Counted from the stretch's first letter, positions 11,101 to 23,115 are shown. The stretch: DNA of 64,000 nt from Gordionus sp. m RMFG-2023 (GCF_954871325.1 NC_088775.1:90030805-90094804); one strand, 5' to 3'. Numbers and translations are program-made. Notes: generated by a model not told the origin, from the letters alone.

Positions 11101-12168
11101 ATTTAAATTTTATAGGTTATGGAACCTTTGGCTATCTCTTTAAAAATCTTGGAACGGGTAGATAATATGGAGCAGGGATATCTAACTCTTGTTCTATCGA
11201 TATTAATAGATAAATTAACAAAGTTTAGCTGCTTGCGGTATTGCCAGCCCCTTGTAGATAGTTATCTAAGAGGTATTGATAAAAGGTAATATTTTTTTAT
11301 GCAATTATTTTATATTATCAGATATCTGCAAAATATATTAAAAAATTACAAAGATCTGGCAAATTTAGTAAAATATTTTTGACAGGCCAGTTCTACTAAA
11401 CCTCTAATATCTAGTAAAATATTAATGGGCCTTTGAAGACATTAAAAATTTATTAGATTATTTGAGTTTTAAGCTAATATTTTGACTAATATTCTTTGTA
11501 AATAAATTACAATGTTAATTTCTTTGTATATTAAGTATTAAGCTTACATTTAATTTAATCAATATTTATGATATGACCCAAATATAAATAAATACCATAC
11601 AGATGATGTGCCAGACTTGACTGTAAAATTTAAAAGGGTTAAGTTATGCAGATACTTGATTTGATTTATATGAAATGAACACTTATTTAATAATAAATTA
11701 ATTATCATTTCATAATATAGATTTCCTTCACTGTATGAAGACAGTAATATTTTGGCAGCCATGATTCACCCTAAATTTAAACTCAATTGGCCCTATATTA
11801 ATCTGCCACAAAATATGATGGTAAAAGAACGATTAATTGCTCATTTGCAAAATATCCAGGAACAACCATCTGTGGATACCTCAAATGAATGTATAGATGA
11901 CATTGATGCCTTTTTTGGGAAAAATACTGTACAAAATGGTTGTTCCGTTAAAAATTTTTTTTATTCAAATGATGATTCCATGAATATTTTAATACTTATA
12001 TTAATTTTAAAAAAATATTTATTGAATATAATACACCTTTGCCATCAAGCGCTCCTGTGGAGCGCTTGTTTAGTAAAGCTAAACATGTTCTAAATGAAAG
12101 ACGCGGATGTTTAAATGATGATAATTTAGAAAAAATTTTATTATTAAAAGCTAATTTTAATTATAAAT
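8196..12168 (+). CDS. hAT transposase, six or more exons, near-intact
   Basis: Exons in order: 8196 to about 8410, BED zinc finger (CRLCKKIISSS...NLKRHLQ); about 9911-10317, completing the finger with KKHSEF and ending TADYWSGHRR; 10361-10567 (AFIGLTAHWLDP, VRMVTDNGTNFVKAF); 10618-11074 (HQRCCCHNLNLIA, a C/H motif of the hAT fold); 11116-11285; 11721 to about 12020 (ILAAMIHPKFKLNWP), then the dimerisation tail PLPSSAPVERLFSKAK to a stop at 12168. Introns 10318-10360, 10568-10617, 11075-11115 and 11286-11720 have GT...AG ends and keep phase. Two problems: no clear GT donor follows the first exon, and the frame shifts by one base near 12020-12030 before the tail. RNase-H aspartates are visible in TADYW and TDNGTN. 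Role: cut-and-paste of this element. It may be recently dead or mis-spliced rather than intact. Confidence 0.8.
8907..9770. repeat. Tandem duplication inside the first hAT intron
   Basis: The segment AGTTCTTAAATGCCAAAAA...TTTAACAAAATTTGTTG occurs twice in tandem, at about 8915-9540 and 9547-9760. The first copy is interrupted by a GC-rich MITE (8951-9389) and the second is uninterrupted, so the second copy serves as the empty site. Confidence 0.65.
8951..9389. mobile_element. GC-rich MITE nested in the hAT intron
   Basis: The interior has repeated GGGCTTGGGCC/GGGCCGGGC blocks. The right end reads inward TAGAGACCTTCATGG, close to the TAGAGATCTGCA terminus of the MITE at 22747; the left end TAGCTGGGTATGGGC is diverged. 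Flanks ATTTATAG and ATTCATAA agree at 6 of 8 positions, and the neighbouring uninterrupted copy shows where the insertion lies. Confidence 0.5.
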
Positions 12169-12465
12169 AAATATATTATAATTGTTATACATTTAGCATA
12201 TTTATTATTCAATTACAATAAATTTCTATCATATTTAATTTATTTTTATATTAGTTAATTTTGCATCGGTTATATTATATTATTATTCAATAACAATAAA
12301 TTTATACCATATATTAGTTAATTTTGCATCGGTCAGAAATTTCCTTCAGAAATTTACATAGAAATCTTTTTTTTAAAAAAGGTCGATCCTGGATTTCGAT
12401 CATCTTTTTTTGAAAAGATCGTGATCGGGATTCGATCGTTTTAAAAAGATCGGTTAACAAGCCTG

Positions 12466-12473
12466 TTTTTATC
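12466..12473. repeat. 8-bp target-site duplication, right (TTTTTATC)
   Basis: Partner of 7883-7890; the sequence resumes with TTATAGTTATT exactly as in the empty site of the opposite arm. Confidence 0.9.
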
Positions 12474-14345
12474 TTATAGTTATTTATTAGAATCTTTCTC
12501 GAAGTTTGGATCGGATGTATTCTCCAGATATATTCTGGTTGCTACTACGATTTCTTACTCTCTTTATTTCCCCCTTTCTTATCGATCTTTATTAATCTCG
12601 TTTTTCCAGTAAGAAAAAAGAAGCAAATTTATCATTTCTTTCGAATTTATATAATTTTATCGTTTTCCTTTATCTAAATAAATAAAACAGTAAATATTAT
12701 TGGTTAATTTTATTTTCATATCTTGAAACTTAATTATTATTTTAAGCCGGATTTGAATAAGCTAACTTTTAACAATAATTATCTACCTATTTTGGGCAGA
12801 ATTTAAAAATTCTCTAAAATTTAAAACTTCAATTTATATCGAATTTAAATATTTTGCGTGATTTTTATTCATGAATTATTTTTTAAAAGATGTTTATCTT
12901 CTTTAAGGTCAATTTTGTCTCTTGTAAGATTTTTTGCTCAATGTTTTGGGAGATATTTTTTAGACACTGATTTTGGGTATCGCATATTGCAACGATTACA
13001 TTATCTACTACACTCTTGTTTTTATTTATAAACACTTTTAAATTTGTAAATTTTAAAAACGGCTAACTCCACATTTTATCCAGAAAAATATTATGCAAGC
13101 CTGAGGATTTTGTTCATAGAAGGAGCAAAGATCCAGACCTATATTATCGAAATTTCAAGGCTTATGAATTATTTTAAGGCTAAAATATTGAGTTAGCCGT
13201 TTTAAAAAATCGGTTATAGATAAGCCGTTTAACAACACTAGTTAGAACCATAGATGCGAAAATGGCAATATTATATCTCTCATGTCTCATATTTTAAAAT
13301 ACGAATACGATCAAAGGTTAGACATATTTAAAATTATTTAGGGAAATCAAAACAATTAAATAGTTTTGTTTATTTTAGAAATCAATATTTTAAAAAAAAC
13401 CGGGCTTAGGGAAAACAGGGAGTTTGGTTTCATAATCCTAAATATTTTGAGGTTATTGGGAAATATTCTGCTATTCCTAGGTCCAAAAATTTCTCTTCAT
13501 TCCTTAAATTATAAATGGAAAATCTCATTATTTCTAACTTAATAAATAATGTCAACAAAAATCTTTTATGTTCCCTCATGGTATTTAAATGGTTAATTAT
13601 TTTCCTAAATGTTATTTAAAAGATTCTCTCTTTCGCTCAAATATTCCTTAGGTGAGTAAATATTTATTTTTGAAAATCTTGTTTCTATGTTATATAATAA
13701 ATACCAAACACGTTCCCTCAAAAAATAAGAATGTTGTTTAACTTTTTTAATAAAAAAAATATTTACAGTAGTCATTGATAAGAATTTCTATAGAAGTATA
13801 TATTCGGTCTTATAAAAAACCGGTCCTACGTCAATCCACAGGAAACTCAGAATTAAATAATAATTGATTATGGTTGCAAATGTTTTATTAAATAACATAT
13901 TACATGATGATAATAAAAATCAACAAAATTTTTACGCTTTGCAATGAATAACTAATTTTACAAATATAATATAGAAGAAATATTGCATTCCTTTGAAACT
14001 GTTGTAACTATTTTATTTCACTCCCATTTCATTTCAACTTTTGAAGAATTTTCATCATTTAGCTCGATAGTATAAACGTAAGGAATATAAATTCCGATTT
14101 CGGGAAAAAACTCTCTAAGTTGAAATATTTCCTTTTCATATTTATAAATGGTGGTCTTGTCATTTATACTGTGATAGTAGCTAAACAAAATATTGTTGTG
14201 AAATGCATTCCAATTATATAAATTTGAGGACAAACAGAGAACTGCTCCATTTTAAAATTTGATTCCTTTGTAGCGATGAAAGAATATTTATAACAATTTA
14301 GACAACTGTAATCATCGTAAAAAGAGTTACTTATTATTATTATAC
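12474..14345 (+). repeat. FB-BTB left arm, inner part
   Basis: Continues the left arm after the hAT insertion. It pairs in reverse with about 15372-16755 and contains the inverted 3' end of the BTB gene (14018-14352). Confidence 0.7.
13045..13240. mobile_element. hAT-type MITE inserted in the left arm only
   Basis: The right end TTTAACAACACTA (13228-13240) matches the terminus TAGTGTTGTTAAACGGC of the giant foldback at 45618. Internally, AAAACGGCTAACTC (about 13060) and GAGTTAGCCGTTTT (about 13190) form an inverted repeat. The corresponding place in the right arm (about 16090-16115) is uninterrupted. The left terminus is degraded. Confidence 0.5.
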
Positions 14346-14352
14346 CTAACAA
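14018..14352 (-). pseudogene. BTB-BACK gene, inverted duplicate of the 3' end (copy A')
   Basis: Minus-strand reading gives the C-terminal part of the family: EMEQFSVCPQIYIIGMHF, then IYKYEKEIFQLREFFPEIGIYIPYVYTIELNDENSSKVEMKW. This is the mirror image of 15400-15700 in the other arm and has no 5' exons of its own. It exists because the inverted repeat of the foldback extends into the gene. The frame is broken near 14220. Confidence 0.75.
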
Positions 14353-14396
14353 TTTTACAATGCATTTATAAAAGTGTCGTTTTTTTATTTAGGAAA

Positions 14397-15726
14397 TGCT
14401 GGAAATTTTAAAGAATAAAATATTCATACAAAAACGGGTGAGAATTTTCCAATTTATCAAGAATTTTCTTTGTCGTTGGAATTACATCTCTGTGGATATT
14501 TAACAGAGCTAACCCATTATATAATAATTCGTACATATCAGATGTTAAATTCAAGGTTATATTACATCTTATATTCCTTCTATTTAAAACCAGTTTATTT
14601 ATTTAATCATTTAAGGTGGAAGAGAACATAATATATGCTCACAAACATATTCTGTCATGTAAAAGTAAAATGTTTTATACCATGTTTTATAGTGGCTTGA
14701 AGTTCGACGATAGTTGCGTGCGCATAATCTTTTGAAATCATGGTTAAATTTTATATATGTGTATATTTAATTATAAAAAAATATATTTTACTATGTCGCT
14801 AATAGGAATATATATACTGGTGAAATTGATTTTACAGATAAGGATACAGATATACTTGTATATTATATGGGGCAAAAAAGTATATGCTGAAGGACTTAAT
14901 CTCAAAATGTGTGAAAGAAATGAATAGAAAAACTGATAATAATTGTAGGGCTTTGAAATTATATTTAGCGTCATCAATTCACCCAGAAATAGATATCCAA
15001 AATTATTTCGAAGTAAATCTTAGATTATATCTGATATTATTAATTTTTAGCATCTTAAGATATGTTATAGGTTCGTTCTATTTGATTCAAATGAATTCCT
15101 AACCTTCCCCTTTGATATGATACTAAAATATATCGCATTTTTATATGATAGAAATTGCATCCCTAAACAACTTATTTTCGAATTTCTGATAAAATGGGCG
15201 AAAAATGAATGCATTAAATGCCAAATTTCTGATAATGCAAGCAATATAATTTCTAAATTATCAGAGAACAAATTCGATCTCATTTCAAATTATATTTTAT
15301 ACTTCTATGGATTGGATATTACACAATATATCGGGAGCGTTAAATTTTCAATGATTCCGAAATAAGCCACATTTTGATTAAAAGAATATCTTTTTTCGAT
15401 GTTTACGATTCTTTTAAATATTATTATAAATCCTTTTCCTCTTCTACAAAAGAGTCAAATTTTGAAATGGAGCAGTTCTCTTTTTGTCCACATATTTATA
15501 TAATTGAAATGCAGTTCACATCAACTTTTTATGGTGCGGTTACTATAACGGTAAAATGTGACGAGACCATTATTTGCAAATATAATAAAATAATCCTCAG
15601 ACCTAAATGCATATACACGAAATCGGCATTTATACGCCATACATTTATACTGTGCAGCTTAATGACGTAAAAGTTTGATGAATTAGTTACAACGAGTTCC
15701 AAGAATATGTAAAAATATTTATTCAT
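14397..15726 (+). pseudogene. BTB-BACK domain gene, copy A (in the foldback spacer and right arm)
   Basis: The four-exon layout matches copy C at 25404. Exon 1 ends NNSYISDVKFK before a GT near 14567; exon 2 starts at 14616 with VEENIIYAHKHILSCKSKMF (BTB core); exon 3 is 14806-15012 (NIYTGEIDFTDKD, then KDLISKCVKEMNRK and the start of BACK); exon 4 starts at 15051 (RFVLFDSNEF, IFEFLIKWAKNEC, SKLSENKFDLISNY). The C-terminal third follows in a shifted frame (KESNFEMEQFSFCP). Exon 1 has stops, exon 2 ends in a changed splice region, exon 3 has a one-base shift before the KKYML motif and exon 4 stops at 15363. The copy is therefore a pseudogene. BTB-BACK proteins of this type are Cullin-3 substrate adaptors in animals; that role is family knowledge only. 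Confidence 0.75.
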
Positions 15727-17240
15727 TATCTTAATATATTATGAAAAAAAACATTGTTAATTTTTGATAGAACATGTTTGGTATTAATAAAATGACATAG
15801 AAAATACCATGATTTTTCTTTACATAAATATGACATTTTCATTTATAGGTTAAGGAACGGGCTTAAGAGAATATTTCCCAAACCTAACCCCAGAATATTT
15901 AGGATCATGAAACCAAACCCCCGATTTTCCCTAAACCTGGTTTTTTTATTGATTTATATAAAAAAACAAAACTGCTTAATTGTTTTGATTTTCCTAAATA
16001 ATTTTAAAAAAGACTAAAAATTTGATCGTATTCGTATTTTAAAATATGAAACACGAGAGATATAATATTACCATTTTTTGTATCTTCTATGGTTGTAACA
16101 ATAACCTTTATAAATTTAAAATGTTTATCAAATATAAAGAAATAGATAGACTTAAGGCATGTTGCAATATGCGATACACAAAAAATCAATTTATAAAAAA
16201 AATATCTCCCCTAAACTTTGAGAAAAAAAAATTACAAGATGACAAAATTGACTTGAAAGAAGAAAAATATATATTAAATAATAATTCATAAAAAAAATTT
16301 TAGGGAATGATTTCAATCAGGAAGATTTCTAAATTTTAGACCATTTTAAAATTCTGCCCAAAATAGTTACGGTGAGTAACGAAAACGATTATTATAAATG
16401 ACTTGTTTATTATCCAGTTTTTATCAAATAAAAATTTGTCCGAATGATATGACACTTTTCTGGTTAAGATCCAAATATATTATTATTGAAAGTTAGCTTA
16501 TTCAAATCCGACTTAAATAATAAGGTCTCAGTTTCTAAAATAAAATTAAGGGATAATATTTACGGTTTTATATAAAGGAAAACGAAAAAATTATAATACA
16601 ATCGACAGAAAATGATAAATTTTGGTTCTAAATTTCTTACTGTAAAAACGAGATGAATAAAGATCCATAAGAAAGGGGGGAAAAAAGTAAGAGATCATAG
16701 TCAACCAGAATATGTCCGCTCCAAACTTCGATAAAGATTCTAATTAATAACTATAAGATAAAAATAATATATCTAAAATAATTGCCATCCCTGATTATTA
16801 AAGTTTTATTCAAAACTTGTAAAAATTATAAAGAACCCCATTTTCATAATTTAATTTTAGCTTATATTCAATTGATTAAAATAGAATCGTATAATTCATT
16901 GTTAATCTTAAAATCATTCAAGATAAAAATTATAGTTATATTTATTGATTTTAACCCTCGTCCTGAAATTAAAATAAATAATTAGAAAACTTTGCCGAAA
17001 AACTTCTTTTTTTAAAAATTATGTTAATTTTTTATAACTTTTAAAAAAGTATTTTTATTATTATAATTGTTTATTAAAGGCCATCTTGCGGATTAATATT
17101 TATGAAATTAGGTTTTTAATATTTTTTATACTAAATTATTAATATTTTGACGCTAAAAATTTGTTTGGTACCAATATAACTTAAAAATTTTTTTACAAAA
17201 ATTATTTAATAATAATGTTAATATCAGTTTATAAAGTAAA
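15372..17240 (-). repeat. FB-BTB right arm
   Basis: Inverted partner of 7335-7890 and 12474-14345, without the hAT and MITE insertions. It carries GGCCATCTTGCGG at 17079-17091, mirroring 7469-7481, and the pairing fades beyond about 17240. Confidence 0.7.
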
Positions 17241-19960
17241 TAATTCTTTATTTTAATAAACCTACTATAATTTGCCTATCATTTAATTGCTATAAATAAT
17301 ATCATGATTTATCATTAATTTCATATAATGTAAAGCATTATTTTCCCTATAGGGTTGTTTAGGAAATTCATATAAAAAATAAGTTAAGTTTGTGGAGTTA
17401 GAGTAAAGAGGAAGTAGAAAGGGTGATGGTCTAAACAACCTGGGGAAAATTTTATATAAAGAATAATTTAGATCTATAAACTAATGTCTAAGCTAGGGAT
17501 CAAATGCTTAATTCTTCAGTGTTTTAAATTTTCTCTAGGATTTAATTATTTTTTTATTAATATAATAAAATATTGATAATTTTATATTTAAATATTTTGT
17601 AAATTTTTATTAATTAAAATTGGTCATACCATAAAATTAAGGAGTGAAACTATAAGTTACCAAAAAAATGCACAATTATATTTTAAAATATAATGTGTCC
17701 AACGAGCCTTTGAAATCAGCTCAAGTATCTTACAAACTAGAACTCTGATTTTTGAAAATCAGACTGTAAATGGCCTGATAGAATCACTTATATTCCTTGG
17801 TAAATTGGCCACTTATGGGACTATTCTTGTAGTTATTCCCTATCCCCCCCTCCCCTCCAAACAACCCTCTCAATATCTTAGACAATAAAAAAAACGTAAA
17901 ATATCGAAATATTTAGAATTTTCTGATGATCATATTTTCCTACCCACCATATCGACTACACTTGCCAACTTTTGTGAATTTTCCCTATTCAAATCCAAGT
18001 TGCCAAATGTGTAAACTTACAGAAAAACCTCATGAAGATTTTTTCCTCCGGCCGGCCATGTAATCCTTACATTAGTTTCAACGACTCTTCTCCAGGCCCG
18101 TGAGGGGTATCCAGTGGGGGGGGGGCAACTATTCATTTTGGAGAACCAATATTATTTTGAAATAAAACAAATAGCCAATCAAAAATATTTTTTTATTGAA
18201 GATTTGTAAATTAATTATACAAAATATTACTATAGTATAATACAAAGATTTGGATTTTTAACAAATGAATTAAAAGATAAATTTTGTGTTATTTTTTTTA
18301 TATATGACATTAAAACTAAATTTTGTTTTCGTCTAACTTTCAGTTTCATTAACCGAAAATATTGAATAACTTACGTTAAACTCAAATATTATGGGTGGAA
18401 ATAAGTAATTATAATGTAGGGTGACTGTCTGAGTACCTTCCGATGCCCGAGGATGGTATTACAATTCACTATTAAATGTGATATTTTAAAGGAATATTCA
18501 CCCTCTTCATAGTAAACTATTCGTTTTCTTGATAAAAATCTTGGTCCTCTTTAAATTTCCCATATATCATTTTAATATTTGATATATACTGATCTATTAA
18601 ATTATTTAAGTATGATCTCGTGATAGGCAAATATCTTAAACTTACCCAGGAAAATATGTATTATGGAGAAGGAATCTATAAGGAAATAGAGAAGCTCTTA
18701 ATTTTGAATCATTTACCTAGTGGAGATTGTTTAAATTTAAATAGAAAAATTTGACATGATTGGAAATCTATTTCATTTAACAACTCAAACCAAACTGAAT
18801 TTCAAACAATTTAGACGTATTTTTAATTTATTTTATGAATCCCTATTCCTGTTTAAATAATTAATATAAATTAAGGAGTAGTAGTTTAATTTTTTAAAAT
18901 TGAGAGTTTTACGTTTTCGGACAAATCAGATTTTTTTGAAATTTATACCATGAATTATATCCAGTTATGACATGTATTTAGGTTGGGTTAAATTTCATAT
19001 CAATATAAAATGTCCATACATAATTATCCCTTAATAAAAATCAATCCCCCAGAAATTTTTTTAAAAAAAACTTATATAATCTTTACAAAAAATATTTTGA
19101 TATTGCTTAAATCTTAATTTATTTATTAACCAATGTGTTAGCAATACTTTCAGAGACAATTGAGTTATTTATTTAGGTCTCTTTTCGTAGTTGTCAACTA
19201 CAATCAGATACAAATCTGTCAAACATGTAATCTTCGAATAAAGGCTGATCATGATCCTTTTTCACTTAAGGATTATTATTTATCCCATTTTTCAAGAAAG
19301 AGAAAATGTATTTTCCTCGAGCATTTATAATATTCCCCGTATTCTTTCATAAAATCGCAAATAAAATACACATACGGTAAGTTTATTATTGTCGGATTGA
19401 GTAAAATATTATTTATACAGATAATTATATTGTTATGGCCTTGGTTTTTCGGATAAACTCTTCCACGCCTCTCACATAGAAAATTTGATTGTGATAAACC
19501 CTTCTCTTAAAAAAATCTTATATCTTTTAATTTTTTCCTCTATTTATAAAGTGCATAAAATATATAAATAATGTTTACATTTACCTGAACATTTAGGCGG
19601 ACGTGACACTTTCTTTCCTCATGAGTTAAAGGTTTAAGCCTTTCTATTTCCAAGTATTTTTTTGTAAAAAACTACCCTAAGAAATTTTAGACTATGTTGC
19701 TAAGAATACTTTCCAAATATTTTTTATATAAATTTAAATACGCATAGGTTAACAGCAAAGACTTTAATAATTGTAGTCAGTCTAGACTAGTATATATTTT
19801 TTGAAAAACCACTCCGGTTGTTATCCAACCACTAGGAAGTTTAAATTCAATAATAATTTATTATGATTGCAAATGTTTTATTAAAATTATGAAAATAAAA
19901 ATCAAACAACATGAACAATTTTCACGCGCCAGTAAATTAATAATGAATAACTTAAGTAAT
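17241..19960. other. AT-rich interval with one MITE candidate
   Basis: No gene recognised. TAGGGTTGTTTAGGA at about 17351 and its inverted relative TCCAAACAACCCTC at about 17857-17870 could bound a MITE of roughly 530 bp, but no matching target duplication was seen. At 18119-18130 there is a G run. 19800-19960 resembles the 3' flank of BTB copy A (CAAATGTTTTATTAAA), so the gene copies share flanking sequence. Confidence 0.4.
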
Positions 19961-19961
19961 T

Positions 19962-21244
19962 TTATAAATAAAATATAGTAGAAATATTGCATTTCTTCGA
20001 AAACGTTACAACTATTTGATTTGACTTCCATTTCATTTCAATTTTCGAAGAATTTTCGTCATCCAACTCGATAGTATAAACGTATGGCCTATAGATGCCA
20101 ATTTCGTGTATATACTCTGTAAGCTCACAGATTTTCTTTTTATATTTGTAAATGGTAGTCATGTCACATTTTACAGTTATAGTAACTGAACAATTAATTA
20201 ATAAACACTTGATCCCAATTATATAAATTTGAAGACTGTACTGTTCGAATTCAAAATAAGACCCCTTTTCAGCAGAGTAAAAGGTTTCATAACAGTTTAT
20301 AGGACTGTAATCATTGTCAAAATAAGACATTTTTTTAATTAAAATATTTATTATTTCGGAATCATGAAAAAGTTTGCGTTCACAAACTAATTGTATAATA
20401 TCTAAGCCATTGAAGAATAAAATATAATTGGAAATAAGGTCGAATTTGTTCTCCGATAATTTAGAAACCATGTTGTTTGAACTATCAGGAATTTGGCATT
20501 AAATACATTCATTTTTCGCCCATTTTATGAGAAATTCAAATATAATCTGCTTCGCTGTACATTTTTTATCATTTAAATACGCGATAAATTTTTGTATTAT
20601 ATCAATAGGTGAGTTTAAGAATTCAGTTGAATCAAATACAAACCTTTCATTTAGTTCAAGACGCTAAAAATTAAAATAGTCATCAAATATAAACTAATTA
20701 ACCTTTACCTCGAAACAATTTTGGATATTTATTTCTGGATGAATTGATGACGATAAATATAATTTTAAAGCCCGACACTTCTTCGACGCATTTTGATATC
20801 AAGTCTTTCAACATATACTTTTTTTGCTCCATATAAAATTTCCAAAAGTATAACTGTATCTATATCTATAAAATCAATTTCACCCGTATATATATTCCTT
20901 GGGGTGATGGGTAAAATATTTATTTTATAATTTAAGCCATATTTATATGAAAGATTTACCTCAAGATAATCTCAAAAGCTTTGTATGTCAGATCTTTAAT
21001 GCGTACACAATTATCTTTGAACTCAACACTCCCAAAAAACATAGTATAAAACATTTCACTTGCATATGACAGAATAAGTTTATGAGCGTACAATATATTC
21101 TTTTTAACCTTAAACGAATAGTATGGAGGAAATAAATATAAACTATAATATAACCTCGAATCTAACATCTGACATATAGGAACTGTTATATAAACTTCCA
21201 CAAGCTTTTGCGAGAATACTTAAATCCTTAAAACTTTCCACCAT
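19962..21244 (-). pseudogene. BTB-BACK domain gene, copy B
   Basis: Minus strand, same four exons as copy C: exon 1 21155-21244 (MVESFKDLSILAKACG, then SSYMSDVRFE); exon 2 20960-21108, 149 bp as in copy C (VKKNILYAHKLILSYASEMF, then YKAFEIILR); exon 3 20709-20897; exon 4 about 20670 down to 19962. All introns are 45-65 bp with GT...AG ends. The C-terminal part is long and clean (EIGIYRPYVYTIELDDENSS, ending CNISTIFYL). Exon 3 has an extra A before the KKYML equivalent and has lost the NRKTD segment, and exon 4 has a stop just after IKWAKNECI. It is a pseudogene, probably fairly recent because the splice sites and lengths are preserved. The exon 1 start is the cleanest N-terminus in the family. 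Confidence 0.8.
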
Positions 21245-22738
21245 TTCCTTGTTAGAAAATATAAGATATAATATTAATTATTTATTTCATTATCTTCATT
21301 GAATATAAATAATATATGTTCATCTCTTAGATGTCGGATTGGATTAATACAGGGTGGTCACTAATGAAGTTACTACCTTTGGCTTTCTAGCTATTCAAAC
21401 ACGGCACATTGTTGCGAACACTGTATGCCTCATTTTATAGTAAATTACATGCAAAAACCCTGAGAACTTTTTGAAAACTCTCTAGCTAAAACTATAATCC
21501 TTCAAGACTTGGCCTAAAATTTAACACTTATATATAGATAAGGTTGTCCTAAAATTCATCACTAATAAATTTTTATCTTTATACAGGCTACATTACTGAA
21601 TAAAGACGCGCCTCTTCGCCCCCGACGCCTGGCTAAACGTACCTCGACTGTAATACTTAGTTAACCCAAACGGAGATGATTTAAAGGTGTTAAAATATAT
21701 TTTAAAGGCAAAATAAAAAGAAATACGGGAAAATCAATGTCGACAATATGAAATAGTGATTATTTATAGAAGGGATATGATAGAATTAGGCAAAATGGAA
21801 ATTGGGGCGAAGCCAACTCCCCACGAGGATAATTATTGGTTACGTAATTTAAAAAAAAGATAATGGACCGACGAGTTACGCTGCATTTATAGCAAGCGTG
21901 ATATGCTCGAGCGATGCGAAATTAGCTATAAAAACATTTTTGATATACACGTAAACAGCTGTCGCGATTTCATTTTCATTTAGTATTTATAAATTATATT
22001 GTATCGTTGGCTTGTACTATAAATGGGGCGAAAAAATTTAAACAATGAAGGAGGAGGGGTTAAGTTATTTAGAACCATTTATTTTATTTTAGGCCAATGA
22101 ATCCTACATAAAAATTATGATAGATAACAAAAAGAACTTACTGATTTGTCCGAAATACATTTAGCACCATTGGGTTGGGCATCACATACTTCTTTTGTTC
22201 TTACATAGGATAAATTTACATTCCCAAAAAATTATAACTTTACCGTTTTTTCTTTTTCTTGTATTTAGAATTTTTCATATTATATAAAAATACCACTAAT
22301 TTTGTTGTTTCTACTTAGCGATTTGTTGTAATTGTATTTCTTTAGTTATATTCTAAATCTAAATGTTGAAAATGGAGTAAATAAAAAAAAATACATTTCA
22401 TGAAAAAATATGCAATTTATTTTTAATTAATTACCTATTAAATTAGAAAAATTCTAACTTTCTTGGGCGAATATTTTTTTTTTTTAAATAACAATTATTT
22501 GTAAATTATAATAAATCATATTTCAAATTTTAATTTTTTTATTTGTTTTCTTTTAATTTTAAATTCAACTTCAACTCCATCCAACCCAAATAAAATAGCA
22601 AAAAAAAATACATTACACATACCTATTTTAATAAATGTTGTGGTGTGCGAGAATTTGCTAACAAAATTATATTCGCTCTTAAATAATTTATGAACAAAAT
22701 GTGCAAAAACCTCCCTATTTTAATTTGCTTATTGGGAA
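21245..22738. other. AT-rich interval, nothing firm
   Basis: ACAGGGTGGTCACTAATG at about 21350 looks like a transposon terminus but no partner was found. 21690-21960 is less AT-rich than its surroundings without a recognisable protein. 22505-22590 repeats the sequence next to the Merlin element at 4768-4830. Confidence 0.35.
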
Positions 22739-22746
22739 AATAACAT

Positions 22747-23115
22747 TAGAGATCTGCAAAAGTTAGGCACGGCTCGTACCCTGCCCGGGCCCTAATTCTA
22801 TTTAAAATAATTGGGTTTGGGCGCCGGGTCGGGTCGGACCTTGGAATTTTTTTAAATATATCTAAATTTATCAATTTTAGATTGAATTTTTTATTTAAAA
22901 TAAAAATATTTGATTTTATTTATTAAACTAAACGACATATAACATGTCTTTTATTTTGAGTAATTATAAAAATTAATTTCTATATTTAAATAAATTCTGG
23001 CCGGGTCGGTAAATTTTTTTAAAAAAAAATCGGGTACGGGTCGGGCTGGCAAAACTTTTTTAAAAAATTTATGGCCGGGCCGGGCTTGAAAAATTAGGCC
23101 CGATGCAGATCACTA
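22747..23115. mobile_element. GC-rich hAT-type MITE with perfect 8-bp duplication
   Basis: Termini TAGAGATCTGCA (22747) and, inward from 23115, TAGTGATCTGCA. Flanks 22739-22746 and 23116-23123 are both AATAACAT. The 369-bp interior has two arms of GGCC/CCGG/GGGTCGG-rich sequence with A/T runs around an AT-only centre. It is non-coding and needs a hAT transposase in trans. Confidence 0.85.

Larger units (their letters stand above)
7891..12465 (+). mobile_element. hAT transposon copy 2, full length
   Basis: Both ends and the target duplication are visible. The left end is CAGAGTTGTTAAAAGATCG (7891) and the right end, read inward on the minus strand from 12465, is CAGGCTTGTTAACCGATC. Flanks 7883-7890 and 12466-12473 are both TTTTTATC, the 8-bp duplication expected for hAT. 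The paired right arm of the surrounding foldback keeps the uninterrupted site with a single TTTTTATC (about 16755-16775, minus strand), which confirms the boundaries independently. Subterminal GATCG/CGATC repeats lie at 7905-8035 and 12370-12455. The element holds a multi-exon transposase on the plus strand (8196-12168). Confidence 0.9.
7335..17240. mobile_element. Large foldback element (FB-BTB) containing a BTB-BACK gene
   Basis: The two halves are inverted copies over about 2.3 kb each once later insertions are removed. Left arm: 7335-7890 plus 12474-14345. Right arm: about 15372-17240. The pairing can be followed through ATTAATCCGCAAGATGGCC (7464-7482 against 17078-17096), the GACGAGACGAGAG/CTCGTCC block, the GGATCGGATGTATTCT/GTCCGCTCC block (about 12510 and 16720), the CCGATTTTCCCTAAAC region (about 13400 and 15920) and finally the 3' end of a BTB-BACK gene in both arms. 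The spacer (about 14345-15372) holds the gene's 5' part. Nested later insertions, both in the left arm only, are a hAT (7891-12465) and a MITE (13045-13240). No transposase of its own was found. Confidence 0.7.

Noticed and set aside
21345-21375. Mariner/Tigger-type terminus (ACAGGGTGGTC)
   Set aside because: No inverted partner, no TA duplication and no transposase were found within several kilobases.
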